A DNA stretch of 64,000 nt from CALFUK01 sp964450495 (GTDB lineage: Bacteria > Bacteroidota > Bacteroidia > Chitinophagales > Saprospiraceae). This document shows, one piece after another, positions 53,001-61,875 of the stretch (position 1 is the first letter of the stretch; each line of letters begins with the position of its first letter). The notes under the pieces are model-generated. The model saw only the letters and a program-made list of their open reading frames with translations, ran no database searches and was not told the DNA's origin. The stretch lies in assembly GCA_964450495.1 (NCBI GenBank), contig CAYVFU010000014.1:3363-67362 (forward strand), read 5' to 3'. Position numbers and translations under genes: made by a program.

Positions 53001-56000
53001 TCAAGGACCTAACGCAGTAGTTGCTTACGGTCAAGCTGCCGATGGTACACTTACCATTATCGGTACTTTCCCTACAGGTGGTAATGGTGGTGATTTTGAT
53101 GGTGGTGAAGGACTTGATCCGCTTATCTCTGCGTATGCAATCACTAAATCAAATGACAATAAATTTGTAATGGCTGTCAATGCTGGTAGTAATACTGTTA
53201 CTTCAATGAGAGTGAATGAAGATTTCACGCTGTCTGTTGTTGATACTGAAGCTACACAAGATATAGGTCCTAACTCTATTGCTTATGTGCCTTCAAGAGT
53301 CTCAGGTGTAAATGGATTCGTATACGTATCTAATATTGCAAGAGAAGAAAATGTGGCTAATGGCGAACCAGGTCAAGAAGGTAGTATCGTAGGATACAGA
53401 TTATTGAATGATGGTTCATTAGAGCCTATTACAAATTCAAGAAGAGAATTAAACAACAGACCTTCAGCTATTCAGTTTTCTCCAGACGGTGACTTCGTGG
53501 TTGTAGCATCTATCAATGCTGGCGCAGCTGGTCTTGCTAATGGCAACCAAGATGAGGTTGTTGTTTATGGAGTAAATGCTGACGGTACACTTTCTGATGA
53601 TCAATTATCTGGTGCTACTTCAACGTTAAGAGGAAATGCAGAAGGAAGAAACTTACCTTCAGCTATTGGTTTTCAAATCGTAGACGAAAACATCCTGGTT
53701 GTCACTGAAGCAAGAGAATTTAGACCAGACGGAACACCTCCAGTATTCCCTGGATTACAGGATGGCTCAGTATCTACATGGCAGATAACTAATGATGGAC
53801 AATTAGAGCCAATTGCTTTAGACGTAGCTACAGGAACTAACAATACTGGCCGTACTGCTTGCTGGTTAGATTTCTCTGACGACAATACATTCTTTGTATC
53901 TAATGCCATTGAAGCTGGTCTAGCATCATTCACATTCAATGATGGTAATATAGAACTCGTTAATCAGGTTGCTGCTCAAGGTATAGGTGCAACTGGTAAC
54001 ACAACTGATGGTGCAGCAGCTTTCGCTACGACTGAAGGTTGGATAGATCTTTGGATCTCAGACGACGGACAGTACTTATACCAATGCTACGGACTTACGG
54101 GTGAGGTAGGTGTGTTTGCAATTGATGGTACAGAGTTGACGCTTATCCAAGAAATAGGTGGTTTGCCGCAAAACAACGTTCAAGGTATCGTCTCTGTTGG
54201 GCAACAAGCATCAGCAGATGAAGCTACTGCTGAGTACAGATTGATTTTTGATGCACTTTGGTCAGCGCAATCTCACCCTACTGATTTTCCAGCGGACGAA
54301 CCTAATATTGCAAGATGGTCTCCTGTTGCTGGTTTGACTCACGATTCTTCAGTCAGATTGTTTAACGATGGTGACGTTGTGTCTCAAGGTTTAGTAAATA
54401 TTTCACAGTCTGGTTCAAGAGACCCTCTTGATTCAGAATTGGCTGGTGTCATCAACACTGGTGCTGGTGAGTTCTACATAGAAAGTAATACAAGAGTACG
54501 TCCGAGTCCGGATACCATCTCTACTACATTCACTATTTCTGAGTCTCACTCATTAGTGAGTGTAACTTCTATGATAGCTCCTAGTCCAGATTGGATAGTA
54601 GCACTTAGAGATTTTGATTTATACCAAAATGGTGAATTTGTAGAAAGTGCGATTGCTCAGTTCATCCCTTACGACACAAATTCTGATAGTGGAGAATCAT
54701 TCGCATCTGACAACCTTGAAACAGTACCACAAGGAGGTATCTTCAGAATCACTGATGGTATTTTGGTTGATGAGAATGGCAACATCAATAGTTTAGGCAT
54801 ATGGAGATTCGAGCGTATTGATTCAGGCAGTAACTGCGAAGTTGCAGGTGGTACTATCGAAGGTGGCCCTTTCACGTTTGATGTTGATGGCACTCCTGAT
54901 AACATTCCTTCTGACGGCATCACATTAAGTGGCAACGCAGGTGCTAACAGCCAATGGGTTGTTACTGATGCTAACGGTTACATCTTAGGTCTTCCTGGCT
55001 CATTCACTGGTCCTGACTTTGATGAGGCTGGCCCTGGTCTTTGCTATGTTTATCACCTATCTTATGATGAGATCACAGGACTTGAAGCGGGTAACAACAT
55101 TGCTGATTTTGCAGGTTGCTTTAGCTTGTCTAATGAAATCTATGTAAGACGAAATGCCGGTGCTGCTAACTTCGTAGGCGGTGTATTTGCAATGACTAAT
55201 GGCGAAGGCCAAGTAGATGGAATTGTTCAGGGACCAAACGCTGTAGTGGCTTATGGTCAAACTGCGGATGGTACATTGACACATATAGGTACCTACCCAA
55301 CAGGTGGTAATGGTGGTGACTTTGATGGTGGTGAAGGACTTGATCCGCTTATCTCTGCTTATGCAATCACAAAATCAAATGACAATAGATTCGTACTTGC
55401 TGTAAATGCTGGTAGCAACACAGTAACTTCAATGAGAGTTGGAGAAGACTTTGGTCTAGAAGTAGTGGATACTGAAGCTACCTTAGACATAGGTCCTAAC
55501 TCAATCGCTTATACTCCATCTAACATTGATGGTGTCAATGGGCTTATCTATGTCAGCAACATTTCACGAGAAGAAACTTTAGCTCTTGGAGAACCTGGTC
55601 AGCAAGGGAGTGTTATTGGCTACTGGTTACTTGATGATGGTTCATTACAGCCAATAGCTAACTCAAGAAGAGAATTAGCAAACAGGCCTTCAGCTATTCA
55701 ATTTTCACCAGCTGGTGATTATGTTGTAGTTGCATCTATCAATGCAGGTGCTGCTGGTCTTGAAAACGGTAATCAAGATGAGATTGTATTATACGGTGTA
55801 AATGATGATGGTACATTGAGTACAGATCAATTAGATGGTACGACCTCTACATTAAGAGGAAATCCAGATGGTAGAAATTTACCTTCAGCAATTGGATTCC
55901 AGATTGTGGGAGACAACTATGTCGTTGTGACAGAGGCTAGAGAATTTGATTCAGAAGGTAATCCACCTAGATTCCCATTCTTACAAGATGGTTCTGTATC

Positions 56001-56778
56001 TACATGGCAGATATTTGAAGGTGCGTTTGTACCTATTGATCTTGATGTAGCATCAGGTACTAACAACACAGGTCGTACGGCATGTTGGTTAGACTTCTCT
56101 GATGAGAATACATTCTTCGTCTCTAATGCTATCGAGGCAGGTCTTGCATCATACAGCTTCAATGATGGTAACATTGAATTAATCGATCAAGTCGCTGCTC
56201 AAGGTACTGGTGCTACTGGTAATACGACTGATCCAGCAGCTGCTTTCGGTACGACAGAAGGATGGATTGATCTTTGGATTTCTGATGATGGTAAATTCCT
56301 ATATCAGTGCTATGGACTTACTGGAGAAGTAGGTGTTTATGAAATAAATGGTACTGAATTAACTTTAATCCAAGAAGTTGGAGGAGATCTACCGCAGAAT
56401 AATGTGCAAGGAATAGTCGCTGTTGGTCCTGTTACAGATAATGCTGGTTTGGTGGAAAGAGTTGCTACAGAATTGGCCGAGCCAAGAGCAAGTATTGTAA
56501 ATACAATGATATCAGATTTAACTGTATATCCTAACCCTGCTGCATCAAGCGCAACAGTAAATGTTACTTTCAACTTAGAAGCCAATGCCGAAGTGACATT
56601 AACGGTATTCTCAGTAGATGGTAGCACTAGCAGTTTAATACACATGAATGGTGTGCAGAGAACAGCAGGTGTATACACTGAATCTTTAGACATTAGTAAT
56701 TTATCAAATGGTTTTTACATCATGCAATTGTCTACACCAACAGGTGTAATGAATGAAAAGTTAATCATTCAAAATTAA
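50074..56778 (+). CDS. Giant secreted protein: three beta-propellers, two spondin-like domains, type IX sorting tail
   Basis: Read from the ATG at 50074 (the one at 50017 precedes 19 residues with no signal character), the 2,234-residue protein has a signal peptide (LAVLNFFLFLGINSLSSQ), two cysteine-rich repeats to about 208 (both start FPFL), and then propeller, spondin-like, propeller, spondin-like, propeller units at 209-628, 629-956, 957-1376, 1377-1698 and 1699-2118. Propellers contain TGGNGGDFDGGEGLDP and RTACWLDFSDENTFFVSNAI; spondin units contain RWSPVAGLTH and IAPSPDWIVA. The final 90 residues (LTVYPNPAASS to MNEKLIIQN) are a type A C-terminal sorting domain. It is probably exported by the type IX system to the surface. 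Function unknown; adhesion or polymer binding is a guess. Confidence 0.85.
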   Translation: MNLLHFNKLRISLAVLNFFLFLGINSLSSQTVADFPFLATEIDQDNCCKNETVLLYSTPAGDFIYIQNNEECFGGGGRLFLADGTFYCEDTGINCLDFYGLSNGTILYECTSDQANIDLFDRFPFLSTLVDVNNCGGEMIEFFRNDLGHEFLCVNDPDGSRTFYYSTGQLACRSSETFDCVSAYGFDDMELVETFVCDVDNTDGGNTDNFVGAVFAMTNGEGQVAGQVQGPNSVVAYGQAADGTLSIIGSFPTGGNGGDFDGGEGLDPLISAYAITKSNDNQFVMAVNAGSNTVTSMRVNADYSLSVVDTESTIDIGPNSIAYVPSRNGGENGIVYVSNISQPEFLALGEPGQQGSIIGYRLLNDGSLEPIPGSRRTLANRPSAVQISPDGDFLVVASINAGAAALGSGSEDEIVVYGVNADGTLTDSQLSGATSTLRGNAEGRNLPSAIGFQIVDENIVVVTEAREFDSEGNPPRFPFLQDGSVSTWQIDNDGNLIPIDLDVASGVNNTGRTACWLDFSDENTFFVSNAIEAGLAAYSFNNGDIELLNQTAAQGTGATGNTTDPAAAFGTTEGWIDLWISDDGQYLYQCYGLTGEVGVYAIDGAELTLLQIIGGLPQNNVQGIVSVGTLPDASEVTATYRLIFDALWSNASHPADFPIDTPNEARWSPVAGLTHNSSVRLFNEGDIASPGLVNISQSGSRNPLDSELAAVIASGAGEFYIESATRVRPSPDTISTTFDASSSHPLLSLTSMIAPSPDWIVAMRDFNLFENGQFIESAVIPFIPYDTGSDSGETFRSENEDTQPRQPITQITDGILAGEDGTIRNLGFWRLERIDAGSNCNVNGGSLAGGPFTFDSVNDGIADVITPGSISVTGQTGPNNQFVVTDANGNILGLPSMPGDVDFDTPPPGLCYIYHLSFEAGLTGLTVGNNISDLSGCFDLSNSTYVNRIAGTTTGGNFVGGVYAMTNGEGQVDGQVQGPNAVVAYGQAADGTLTIIGTFPTGGNGGDFDGGEGLDPLISAYAITKSNDNKFVMAVNAGSNTVTSMRVNEDFTLSVVDTEATQDIGPNSIAYVPSRVSGVNGFVYVSNIAREENVANGEPGQEGSIVGYRLLNDGSLEPITNSRRELNNRPSAIQFSPDGDFVVVASINAGAAGLANGNQDEVVVYGVNADGTLSDDQLSGATSTLRGNAEGRNLPSAIGFQIVDENILVVTEAREFRPDGTPPVFPGLQDGSVSTWQITNDGQLEPIALDVATGTNNTGRTACWLDFSDDNTFFVSNAIEAGLASFTFNDGNIELVNQVAAQGIGATGNTTDGAAAFATTEGWIDLWISDDGQYLYQCYGLTGEVGVFAIDGTELTLIQEIGGLPQNNVQGIVSVGQQASADEATAEYRLIFDALWSAQSHPTDFPADEPNIARWSPVAGLTHDSSVRLFNDGDVVSQGLVNISQSGSRDPLDSELAGVINTGAGEFYIESNTRVRPSPDTISTTFTISESHSLVSVTSMIAPSPDWIVALRDFDLYQNGEFVESAIAQFIPYDTNSDSGESFASDNLETVPQGGIFRITDGILVDENGNINSLGIWRFERIDSGSNCEVAGGTIEGGPFTFDVDGTPDNIPSDGITLSGNAGANSQWVVTDANGYILGLPGSFTGPDFDEAGPGLCYVYHLSYDEITGLEAGNNIADFAGCFSLSNEIYVRRNAGAANFVGGVFAMTNGEGQVDGIVQGPNAVVAYGQTADGTLTHIGTYPTGGNGGDFDGGEGLDPLISAYAITKSNDNRFVLAVNAGSNTVTSMRVGEDFGLEVVDTEATLDIGPNSIAYTPSNIDGVNGLIYVSNISREETLALGEPGQQGSVIGYWLLDDGSLQPIANSRRELANRPSAIQFSPAGDYVVVASINAGAAGLENGNQDEIVLYGVNDDGTLSTDQLDGTTSTLRGNPDGRNLPSAIGFQIVGDNYVVVTEAREFDSEGNPPRFPFLQDGSVSTWQIFEGAFVPIDLDVASGTNNTGRTACWLDFSDENTFFVSNAIEAGLASYSFNDGNIELIDQVAAQGTGATGNTTDPAAAFGTTEGWIDLWISDDGKFLYQCYGLTGEVGVYEINGTELTLIQEVGGDLPQNNVQGIVAVGPVTDNAGLVERVATELAEPRASIVNTMISDLTVYPNPAASSATVNVTFNLEANAEVTLTVFSVDGSTSSLIHMNGVQRTAGVYTESLDISNLSNGFYIMQLSTPTGVMNEKLIIQN
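50698..51957 (+). repeat. Internal propeller repeat, copy 1
   Basis: Copy 1 of a 1,260-base, 420-codon unit beginning NFVGAVFAMTNGEGQV and ending VQGIVSVG. It matches the other two copies at most residues and, in stretches, at most bases, including the run from ggtggtaatggtggtgattt to the aagtctaacgacaat region. Confidence 0.9.
51958..52941 (+). repeat. Internal spondin-like repeat, copy 1
   Basis: A 984-base unit encoding the spondin-N-like domain (YRLIFDALWSNASHP, RWSPVAGLTH, GDIASPGLVNISQSGS, APSPDWIVAMRDFNLF, PYDTGSDSGETF). It lies between propeller copies 1 and 2 and is matched by 54202-55167. Confidence 0.85.
52942..54201 (+). repeat. Internal propeller repeat, copy 2
   Basis: Copy 2 is again exactly 1,260 bases, from NFVGGVYAMTNGEGQV to VQGIVSVG. 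Differences from copy 1 are mainly conservative, such as SIIGSF against TIIGTF, and the most glycine-rich stretches are nearly identical in DNA. Confidence 0.9.
54202..55167 (+). repeat. Internal spondin-like repeat, copy 2
   Basis: A 966-base unit parallel to 51958-52941: YRLIFDALWSAQSHP, RWSPVAGLTHDSSVRLF, GDVVSQGLVNISQSGS, APSPDWIVALRDFDLY and PYDTNSDSGESF. It is 18 bases shorter than copy 1. Confidence 0.85.
55168..56427 (+). repeat. Internal propeller repeat, copy 3
   Basis: Copy 3, also 1,260 bases, from NFVGGVFAMTNGEGQV to VQGIVAVG. It has one residue added (GGDLPQNN against GGLPQNN) and one removed (WQIFEGAF against WQIDNDGNL), so length is conserved by compensation. It runs into the sorting-domain linker. 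Confidence 0.9.
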
Positions 56779-56811
56779 GAAGTTGTAGTTTGTAATAATA
56801 GTGTTTTATGT

Positions 56812-56850
56812 GAAGAGGAAGTCCACCCAAAGGCTTCCTCTTCCTTATTT
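56812..56850 (+). terminator. Rho-independent-like terminator after the giant gene
   Basis: GAAGAGGAAG (56812-56821) and CTTCCTCTTC (56834-56843) form a perfect 10-bp stem with a 12-base loop, followed by CTTATTT. The gene stop is at 56776-56778, 33 bases earlier. Confidence 0.8.
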
Positions 56851-56946
56851 AAAAGAGTTTCTTTCGACCTTTTCATTTAATATAGATTCTCAACTCTATT
56901 CAGCCTCTCCTATTTATCTTATCTTACTTGCTTAACTAACATTGAA

Positions 56947-58140
56947 ATGAAATTGATATCGATGATGGGAGCCTTGGTGCTCATTGTACTTATTAGTGCC
57001 TACATTTTTTATCCAAAATACAAAATGGTGCAATTCACCAGACACTTGTTTGATGAAGATCGGATCGTATATAATTTTAGAAACTTTGATAAAGTATGGT
57101 CCACTAAAAAGCTAACAAGATCAAACAGCCCTTATGAATATGCACACAAAGAAGAAATGCAACTGCCTGAGTCATTTAAATTTGATGGAAAAAATTATAC
57201 AACGACCAAATACCTTCAAGACTCTTGGACTACTGGATTTTTAGTCATTCAAAATGACACCATTGCATATGAAAATTATTTTTTAGGCAATACAGAATCT
57301 ACAAGAAACATTTCTTGGTCTATGGCAAAATCCTTTATCTCCACATTAATTGGAATAGCTAAAGATGAAGGTTATATTCCTGACTTAATGGCCACGGTAG
57401 ATTCATACTTGCCATCATTAAAAGGTAGTGGATACGAAGGGGTACGTATAAAAGACGTTTTACAAATGAGTACTGGTGTGAAATTTAACGAAGATTATGG
57501 TGATCCAGATTCTGACATCAACAGATGGGGTCGTGACTTTGCACTAGGCAATTCACAAGATGCATTTGCTGCGACATTAGAAAGAGAGATCGAACCAGGA
57601 ACTGTAAATCACTATGTCAGCATCAATACCCATGTACTGGGAATGTTACTTACCAAAGCAACTGGCAGAACCATCACAGATTATATGCAAGAAAAATTGT
57701 GGGACCCATTGGGAATGGAATATAACGGATATTGGTTAGCCGATTCATACAACATGGAAATGGCGCTTGGTGGATTAAATGCCACGATGAGAGATTATGC
57801 CAAAATAGGTTCTTTATTCCTTCATCAAGGTAATTGGAATGGTAATCAAATAGTCTCTAAAGAATGGATTGTCGAAGCTGTCACACCGGACGCCCCACAT
57901 GTGATGCCAAGTGAAGAGTTTGGCTATGGCTACCAATGGTGGATTCCTAAAAGCACTGTTGGTGAGTTTATGGCAATTGGTGTGTACAATCAAAATATTT
58001 ATATCAATCCGTCAACAAATACAATCGTTGTCAAATTATCCGCAAACCCTAAATTTAATGACGAAGACTTTGTGCCAAGTAAGTCAGAAGCTAATCTTGA
58101 ATTGTATAGAGCCATCGCAAACCAATTGAACCAAGAATAA
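56947..58140 (+). CDS. Serine hydrolase of the beta-lactamase/class C penicillin-binding family
   Basis: The 397-residue protein has one N-terminal membrane anchor or signal (LISMMGALVLIVLISAYIFY) and the beta-lactamase class C-like fold. Nucleophile Ser125 and Lys128 are in ISWSMAKSF; a tyrosine in NHYVSINTHVLG is at the YxN position, with SIN in place of the usual pattern. The C-terminal EFGYGYQWWIP is typical for 6-aminohexanoate-hydrolase/EstB-like esterases. It could be an esterase or peptidase acting outside the cytoplasm; beta-lactam resistance is not implied. Confidence 0.83.
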   Translation: MKLISMMGALVLIVLISAYIFYPKYKMVQFTRHLFDEDRIVYNFRNFDKVWSTKKLTRSNSPYEYAHKEEMQLPESFKFDGKNYTTTKYLQDSWTTGFLVIQNDTIAYENYFLGNTESTRNISWSMAKSFISTLIGIAKDEGYIPDLMATVDSYLPSLKGSGYEGVRIKDVLQMSTGVKFNEDYGDPDSDINRWGRDFALGNSQDAFAATLEREIEPGTVNHYVSINTHVLGMLLTKATGRTITDYMQEKLWDPLGMEYNGYWLADSYNMEMALGGLNATMRDYAKIGSLFLHQGNWNGNQIVSKEWIVEAVTPDAPHVMPSEEFGYGYQWWIPKSTVGEFMAIGVYNQNIYINPSTNTIVVKLSANPKFNDEDFVPSKSEANLELYRAIANQLNQE

Positions 58141-58189
58141 AGAAAGATCGATCCATTAAATTATGATGTTTTTACTTATTCAAACTTGA

Positions 58190-58702
58190 CTAAGCGGTCA
58201 ATTCTGCCATTACAATATTCATCTGATCTGTGTGTCTTTGACAATGACCAGGAATAAATGACAACCAATTATCGCCATTCATCATGCCCAATCGAGGGTG
58301 CGGAAATCCAATGGATGATAAATCAAATGTATTTGTTTCGTAGAATACCGTAACTTTTTTGCGATGAGCAGTAAACGCATCAACTGCCTCTTTTATTTCT
58401 GTAAATTTTCCAGTTGGTACAAACATTTTAGGCGCATCAACTTTTGTAACACGTTGCAAACATTTTTCCATTATAAAGTCATGAGTCAAAAGGTTTTCAA
58501 TGGTGATCGTTTCCCCGCTATTTCCAAGCCTATTTAAATTAAAAACAATCCCTTCTTCTACCAGAATGATGTGCTCTACAATTTCTGCAAGAGACCACGT
58601 ACTAGCGTCAATCTTCTTTAAGAATAATTCATTGCTGCTTCCATTTAAAATATTTAAAACACCTTGTGTCGTTTCATTCAACAATCCAGTAGTAACTTTC
58701 AT
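58190..58702 (-). CDS. DinB/YfiT-like four-helix bundle protein
   Basis: The 170-residue protein has the DinB-like layout with WSLAEIVEHIILVEEGI (metal-ligand His) near 30-50 and the C-terminal FIPGHCQRHTDQMNIVM with further histidines. Members bind divalent metals and include thiol transferases and other putative enzymes. It lies 10 bases after the phosphoesterase-kinase gene, so the two are cotranscribed. The biochemical role is not known. Confidence 0.82.
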   Translation of the reverse strand: MKVTTGLLNETTQGVLNILNGSSNELFLKKIDASTWSLAEIVEHIILVEEGIVFNLNRLGNSGETITIENLLTHDFIMEKCLQRVTKVDAPKMFVPTGKFTEIKEAVDAFTAHRKKVTVFYETNTFDLSSIGFPHPRLGMMNGDNWLSFIPGHCQRHTDQMNIVMAELTA

Positions 58703-58712
58703 TTTTCAAATT

Positions 58713-60167
58713 TTAAGTATTAAACCAATCATTTACTATTGGGTCTATTGTCTCGTCAGTTGGATGTAAATCCATGATTAATTTACCAAATTTGTTGGCT
58801 GTTTCACTATTCGCTTTTATACTTCCTACTTCATGCAATTGATCCTCATTGTCTATTTCAATATCAAATATCTCTTCAATATATAGGGGGACCATATGTC
58901 TATGCTTCAACACTTTACTGAATACAAATTCATAAATCTCTGGTTCATACTGAAGTTGAGCATCTATTGGTATTTGTTTGCCCATGGTATTCGCTATGTC
59001 ACCTATCATTTTCCACAACAACTCCATGACTGAATGCTTAGCACCAGACCAATTTTTAGCATCTTCAGAAACTTGTGCTTTTCTGTCCGCTTCAATTTTC
59101 TCCCTTACTTTACGAGATGGTATAGGTACGATGAATTGACATGCCTCACTACCCAAAAAAGCCTCCAGATTGGAATCTTCTTGTCTTTGCGCAAGCTCTA
59201 CAAATCGATGCCCTACCAAAGGTGCTTCTATCAACAATACACCACTACCCTTTTCATTAACTTCCAGCCAAGACTTAACTGTATCCAATAGCCACTTCCC
59301 AACACTCAACTTCAATCCATTGTGAACCATACTTTCACCAGTAGGAAACCGTTGGCTAATCTCTGGCGTTTCAAAGGCTTTTCTAGCTACATCCCATTGT
59401 ATAACAGTAACCGTTTTGTCAAGCGATTGTGCTAGTTGTTTGAATTGATTAACATACAAACTTTTGCCAACACCAGGTAAACCTGAAAACACAACTATCT
59501 TGGTACTTTGTGCTGAAGCTTTTAATTTTTTAAAAATGTTACTTGACTCAGGAATGAACGAACGTGGTATTAGTTCAATTCCAAATGCAGCTGCTGATCG
59601 AAAGCCCATTTTCTCAGCATTCATTTTGAAATACTTTTCCATGAGCGGCGTTTTTAAATGGACTGCTCCTGTTAACTCTAAAATCTCAACTTCATTTGTA
59701 CTCGTATTATAAAGAGCAAAGGTCGCTCGCTTAGTTTTCATAGCCGCTATCTCACCTGGATTTACTACCCAACAATGCTCAATCTTAGCAACTGACTCCA
59801 GATGGTTATGTCCATAAAACACAGCATTAAAATCACCCGACTTAGCCATAGGTATTGCTAAGTCATCATAGTGACATACAAATATGCACTTTCCATCAAA
59901 CTCCAAAAAATCGTATGTATTGAGACTTACGGTTAGTGAACTACCTTCTCTTTTAGATGCCAAGGTGATGTCTACTTTCTCCCCATCGTTGTTTCCCCAA
60001 ATCATAAATACTGGCACATCCTGAGCTGCCAATATTTTAGCTACACCAGCATTCATTAAATCACCAAGACAGATAATTTGTTCCACACCACGCTTTTCTA
60101 TTTCCTGCAAAGCAAGAATGAGGTTATGGAAATTTTCGTGAATGTCGGATATGATGGCTATTGTCAT
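58713..60167 (-). CDS. Metallophosphoesterase fused to P-loop kinase-like domain
   Basis: The 484-residue protein has a calcineurin-like phosphoesterase domain at 1-165: SDIH (Asp8, His10), GDLMNAG (Asp36), WGNNDGE (Asn59), and the YGHNHLE (His120, His122) metal ligands, as in YfcE/MJ0936 phosphodiesterases. After a linker, a P-loop NTPase domain begins at 222 with Walker A SGLPGVGKS (228-236) and IQWDVARKAF; it continues to about 420 with RKVREKIEADRKAQ as a possible lid. The layout (phosphoesterase first, kinase second) is a fusion whose substrate is unknown; a nucleic-acid end-processing role by analogy to bacterial Pnkp is only a guess. The DinB-like gene follows. Confidence 0.8.
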   Translation of the reverse strand: MTIAIISDIHENFHNLILALQEIEKRGVEQIICLGDLMNAGVAKILAAQDVPVFMIWGNNDGEKVDITLASKREGSSLTVSLNTYDFLEFDGKCIFVCHYDDLAIPMAKSGDFNAVFYGHNHLESVAKIEHCWVVNPGEIAAMKTKRATFALYNTSTNEVEILELTGAVHLKTPLMEKYFKMNAEKMGFRSAAAFGIELIPRSFIPESSNIFKKLKASAQSTKIVVFSGLPGVGKSLYVNQFKQLAQSLDKTVTVIQWDVARKAFETPEISQRFPTGESMVHNGLKLSVGKWLLDTVKSWLEVNEKGSGVLLIEAPLVGHRFVELAQRQEDSNLEAFLGSEACQFIVPIPSRKVREKIEADRKAQVSEDAKNWSGAKHSVMELLWKMIGDIANTMGKQIPIDAQLQYEPEIYEFVFSKVLKHRHMVPLYIEEIFDIEIDNEDQLHEVGSIKANSETANKFGKLIMDLHPTDETIDPIVNDWFNT

Positions 60168-60211
60168 GGATTAATTTATCTCTTATTTAAATCATAATTC
60201 ACAAAGCATAA

Positions 60212-61840
60212 TTAACCCCTTACCTTCTTCAAGCTTTTAAATCGATTAGTACTTGGCAGTCCATTTTCTATTGGCACCTCTATAACTGTCGGCAAACTTT
60301 CTCCTTTTGCATCTCTAATCGCCAACTGCATATCTTCAAACGAATTAACCTTGACTGCATTTGCACCGAATGCTTTTGCCATTTGCACAAAATCCGGGTT
60401 GTGCAGATCTGTCGCAATGACGCGATTATCATATAAATTTTCTTGCATCTCTCTGACGTTGCCATATCTGTTGTTATTAAACAACAACAAGATAACACCA
60501 ATCTTGTGCTGTACAGCAGTTGCCAATTCTTGTACACCAAACATAAAACCACCGTCACCAGCGACTGAAATAACTGGCACATCGGGTTTGGCAACTTTAG
60601 CCCCTAAAGCAGTCTGAAATCCCCATCCTAAGGTTCCCATATGACCGGTGCATAAATATGTCCTTGGCATATAAGCATCATAAACCATTCGACTTGCAAA
60701 TCCAACTTGAGTCAATTCATCGACAAGAATGCCTTCATCAGGCAACTCTTCTCTGATGTAGTTTAGTATAGTTAATTGTGGCTCTAGGTATGCTGTTTTT
60801 TCCTTCCAAGATTTTCGCAATGTATCCATCTCTGTTTTACGAGACGATTTGGCTTTTGTATATTTTGGTAGTAGGTTTAAAATCTCTTTTGAAGCTTCAG
60901 CAGCATCTCCAGTAATACTCAAAGAAGGTTGTACAATTCGGTCATGTGCAGTAGAATCAATATTGACACTTATATAGGTCAGCGTGTCATCGACTCCCCA
61001 CTTACTTAAAGGCATGCGGACATGACTACCTATTCCAATAACAACATCTGCTTCCGCCCATAGCTCATGTGCTGCCGGTACAGGAAAACTTAAATAATGC
61101 CTACTCGAGACAATGCCTTTTCCAGTACGATAAGAGAAGACTGGAGCTTGCAGATATTCTGCCAATGCTGTGACTTCTTCACTGGCTTCCATGGCTCCTC
61201 CGCTAACAAAAATTAATGGTTGCTTTGCGTTAGCCAATAGTTGTGCTGCTTTATCTAGACTTTCTTCATCAAGAGATACCATTCTTTTCGCTGCAGCTTT
61301 ATAACTCGAAAAGTCAACATCTGCCTCTCCCTGCAAGACATCCATCGACACTTCGACACCAACAGGTCTTGGTCTACCATTGTGCAACTGATGAAATGCC
61401 TCTGACATGACTCTTGGTATGTCTTTAGTTGAAGTTGCTCGATCTGCCCATTTAGTCAATTGCCGTTGAATAGCCAATTGATCCGGAATCTCATGCAGAA
61501 CACCTCTACCCTTTCCTTGCGCTTTTAATGGAATCTGCCCGACCAAGGACAGTACTTTCGCATTCAGCCCCCAAGCTGTTGCAAGCGATGCAGAACTATT
61601 TAAAAAACCTGGACCTGGAACGATATTACACACACCTACTTTGCCAGAAGCCAGATGATAACCAAGCGCCATGTAACCCGCACCTTGTTCGTGCCTAGTG
61701 TGTATTACCTTTATTTCATCTTTATAATCGAACAAGGCATTATAGAGCCAATCATTTTGCACGCCAGGCAATCCGAAGATAGTATCTACCCCTTCTTTGA
61801 TTAAACTTCTCACAACTGCTTGTCCTCCTGTTAATTTCAT
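60212..61840 (-). CDS. Thiamine-diphosphate-dependent enzyme, acetolactate synthase/benzoylformate decarboxylase type
   Basis: The 542-residue protein has the three-domain layout of this family: N-terminal PYR domain with the catalytic glutamate Glu51 in IHTRHEQGAGYMA, a central domain, and a C-terminal PP domain with the ThDP signature GDGGFMFGVQELATAVQHKIGVILLLFNNNRYG. It probably decarboxylates a 2-oxo acid or forms an acyloin. It is followed 35 bases away by an aldehyde dehydrogenase on the same strand (upstream in transcription), an arrangement that could oxidise the aldehyde product to an acid, as in benzoylformate metabolism. The substrate is unknown. Confidence 0.85.
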   Translation of the reverse strand: MKLTGGQAVVRSLIKEGVDTIFGLPGVQNDWLYNALFDYKDEIKVIHTRHEQGAGYMALGYHLASGKVGVCNIVPGPGFLNSSASLATAWGLNAKVLSLVGQIPLKAQGKGRGVLHEIPDQLAIQRQLTKWADRATSTKDIPRVMSEAFHQLHNGRPRPVGVEVSMDVLQGEADVDFSSYKAAAKRMVSLDEESLDKAAQLLANAKQPLIFVSGGAMEASEEVTALAEYLQAPVFSYRTGKGIVSSRHYLSFPVPAAHELWAEADVVIGIGSHVRMPLSKWGVDDTLTYISVNIDSTAHDRIVQPSLSITGDAAEASKEILNLLPKYTKAKSSRKTEMDTLRKSWKEKTAYLEPQLTILNYIREELPDEGILVDELTQVGFASRMVYDAYMPRTYLCTGHMGTLGWGFQTALGAKVAKPDVPVISVAGDGGFMFGVQELATAVQHKIGVILLLFNNNRYGNVREMQENLYDNRVIATDLHNPDFVQMAKAFGANAVKVNSFEDMQLAIRDAKGESLPTVIEVPIENGLPSTNRFKSLKKVRG

Positions 61841-61875
61841 ACCTGTATTTTCGAAATGTCTACTCTGTTTTAGAA

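Noticed and set aside
53031..56174. Minus-strand frames in the giant gene
   Set aside because: They recur at matching positions in the repeated units because the DNA repeats, and have no domain or signal; shadows of the plus-strand gene.
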